Shown: positions 6,112-6,280 of the stretch, one piece after another | How the letters are laid out: each line of letters begins with the position of its first letter | How positions within the stretch are numbered: position 1 is the first letter of the stretch | DNA from: Deltaproteobacteria bacterium | GTDB taxonomy: Bacteria > Desulfobacterota > Syntrophia > Syntrophales > UBA2210 | DNA length: 6,280 bases | NCBI GenBank assembly: GCA_011056825.1 | Contig: DSBH01000241.1 | Span: 1 to 6,280 of the forward strand | Reading direction: 5' to 3' | Translations under genes and position numbers: made by a program | The notes under the pieces: generated by a model | What the model was told of the DNA's origin: nothing | Databases searched by the model: none | Seen by the model: the letters and a program-made list of their open reading frames with translations, nothing else

Positions 6112-6127
6112 TTACTTCCCGTTCCCG
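6086..6127 (-). terminator. possible intrinsic terminator of the minus-strand gene
   Basis: Read on the minus strand, CGGGAAC (6127-6121) can pair with GTTCCG (6096-6091) with one bulged G, and a run of five T follows directly (6090-6086). A competing inner stem is GAACGG (minus strand 6124-6119) with CCGTTC (6107-6102). The stop codon of the gene lies in the loop, which is unusual, and the stem is short with a long loop, so this is a weak call. Confidence 0.28.
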
Positions 6128-6280
6128 ATAGAGCGATTCAGCGTTGCCTTGATACTCAATTCCATCGTCAGGGCCCTGCCGACTGATTCGGTCGGGGCGA
6201 AGCGCCGGACGAAATCAATTTCCCTGTCCGACGGCGCAATTGTTTCTTCAAGATCGGGCGATACCTTCAAATCCCAGGGG
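6112..6280 (-). CDS. C-terminal part of a convergent gene (partial, unidentified)
   Basis: An open frame enters from the right edge on the minus strand and ends at TAA (6114-6112). It gives 55 residues from PWDLKVSPDLEE to LNRSIGNGK. The sequence is protein-like, with balanced charged and hydrophobic residues (IDFVRRFAPTESVGRALTME) and codon use like its neighbours, and the other minus-strand frames stop quickly near the edge. I do not recognise the family. It has no membrane segment in the visible part and faces the cassette tail to tail, so it is probably a separate transcription unit. Confidence 0.6.
   Translation of the reverse strand, partial: PWDLKVSPDLEETIAPSDREIDFVRRFAPTESVGRALTMELSIKATLNRSIGNGK

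Overview
The window carries one plus-strand block of five confidently coding genes (265-5998) that looks like a biosynthetic cassette for a modified glycoconjugate. In order: a family-4 (GT-B) glycosyltransferase, a class I SAM-dependent methyltransferase, an alpha/alpha-toroid protein of the six-hairpin glycosidase / prenyltransferase-like fold, a left-handed beta-helix acyltransferase, and a cobalamin-binding radical SAM enzyme. None shows an obvious signal peptide or transmembrane helix by eye, so the set appears cytoplasmic.

Layout. Positions 1-33 probably hold the last ten codons of an upstream gene. Positions 34-264 form a non-coding leader rich in inverted repeats. These include a 56-nt nested palindrome (87-142) with a CCCGC-GAAA-GCAGG core, like the dispersed repeats common in Desulfobacterota-type genomes, and a GC hairpin (233-250) whose 3' arm overlaps the Shine-Dalgarno of the glycosyltransferase. 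The glycosyltransferase and methyltransferase overlap by 14 bp. A 120-bp gap precedes the toroid protein, which is followed after 5 bp by the acyltransferase (if its second GTG is the start). Another 118 bp separates the acyltransferase from the radical SAM gene. That gap holds a 33-codon Arg-rich small ORF with its own Shine-Dalgarno, and its stop overlaps the radical SAM start as ATGA. On the minus strand, converging from the right edge, is the 3' end of a further gene (6112-6280), probably followed by a weak terminator.

How the genes may work together (inference). The glycosyltransferase adds a sugar to a lipid or polymer acceptor. The methyltransferase and the hexapeptide-repeat acyltransferase (probably O-acetyl) decorate the sugar or acceptor. 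The B12/radical SAM enzyme makes a harder modification, such as methylation of an unactivated carbon or a rearrangement. The toroid protein may bind, trim or edit a glycan or prenyl-linked intermediate. The product cannot be named from sequence alone.

Organism. GC is moderately high by eye (roughly 55-60%). The mix of ATG and GTG starts, the B12/radical SAM enzyme and the CCCGCGAAAGC repeat type suggest an anaerobic Gram-negative bacterium, perhaps Desulfobacterota (former Deltaproteobacteria). This is a low-confidence guess, as there is no marker gene. I saw no tRNA, rRNA, CRISPR array, transposase or integrase.
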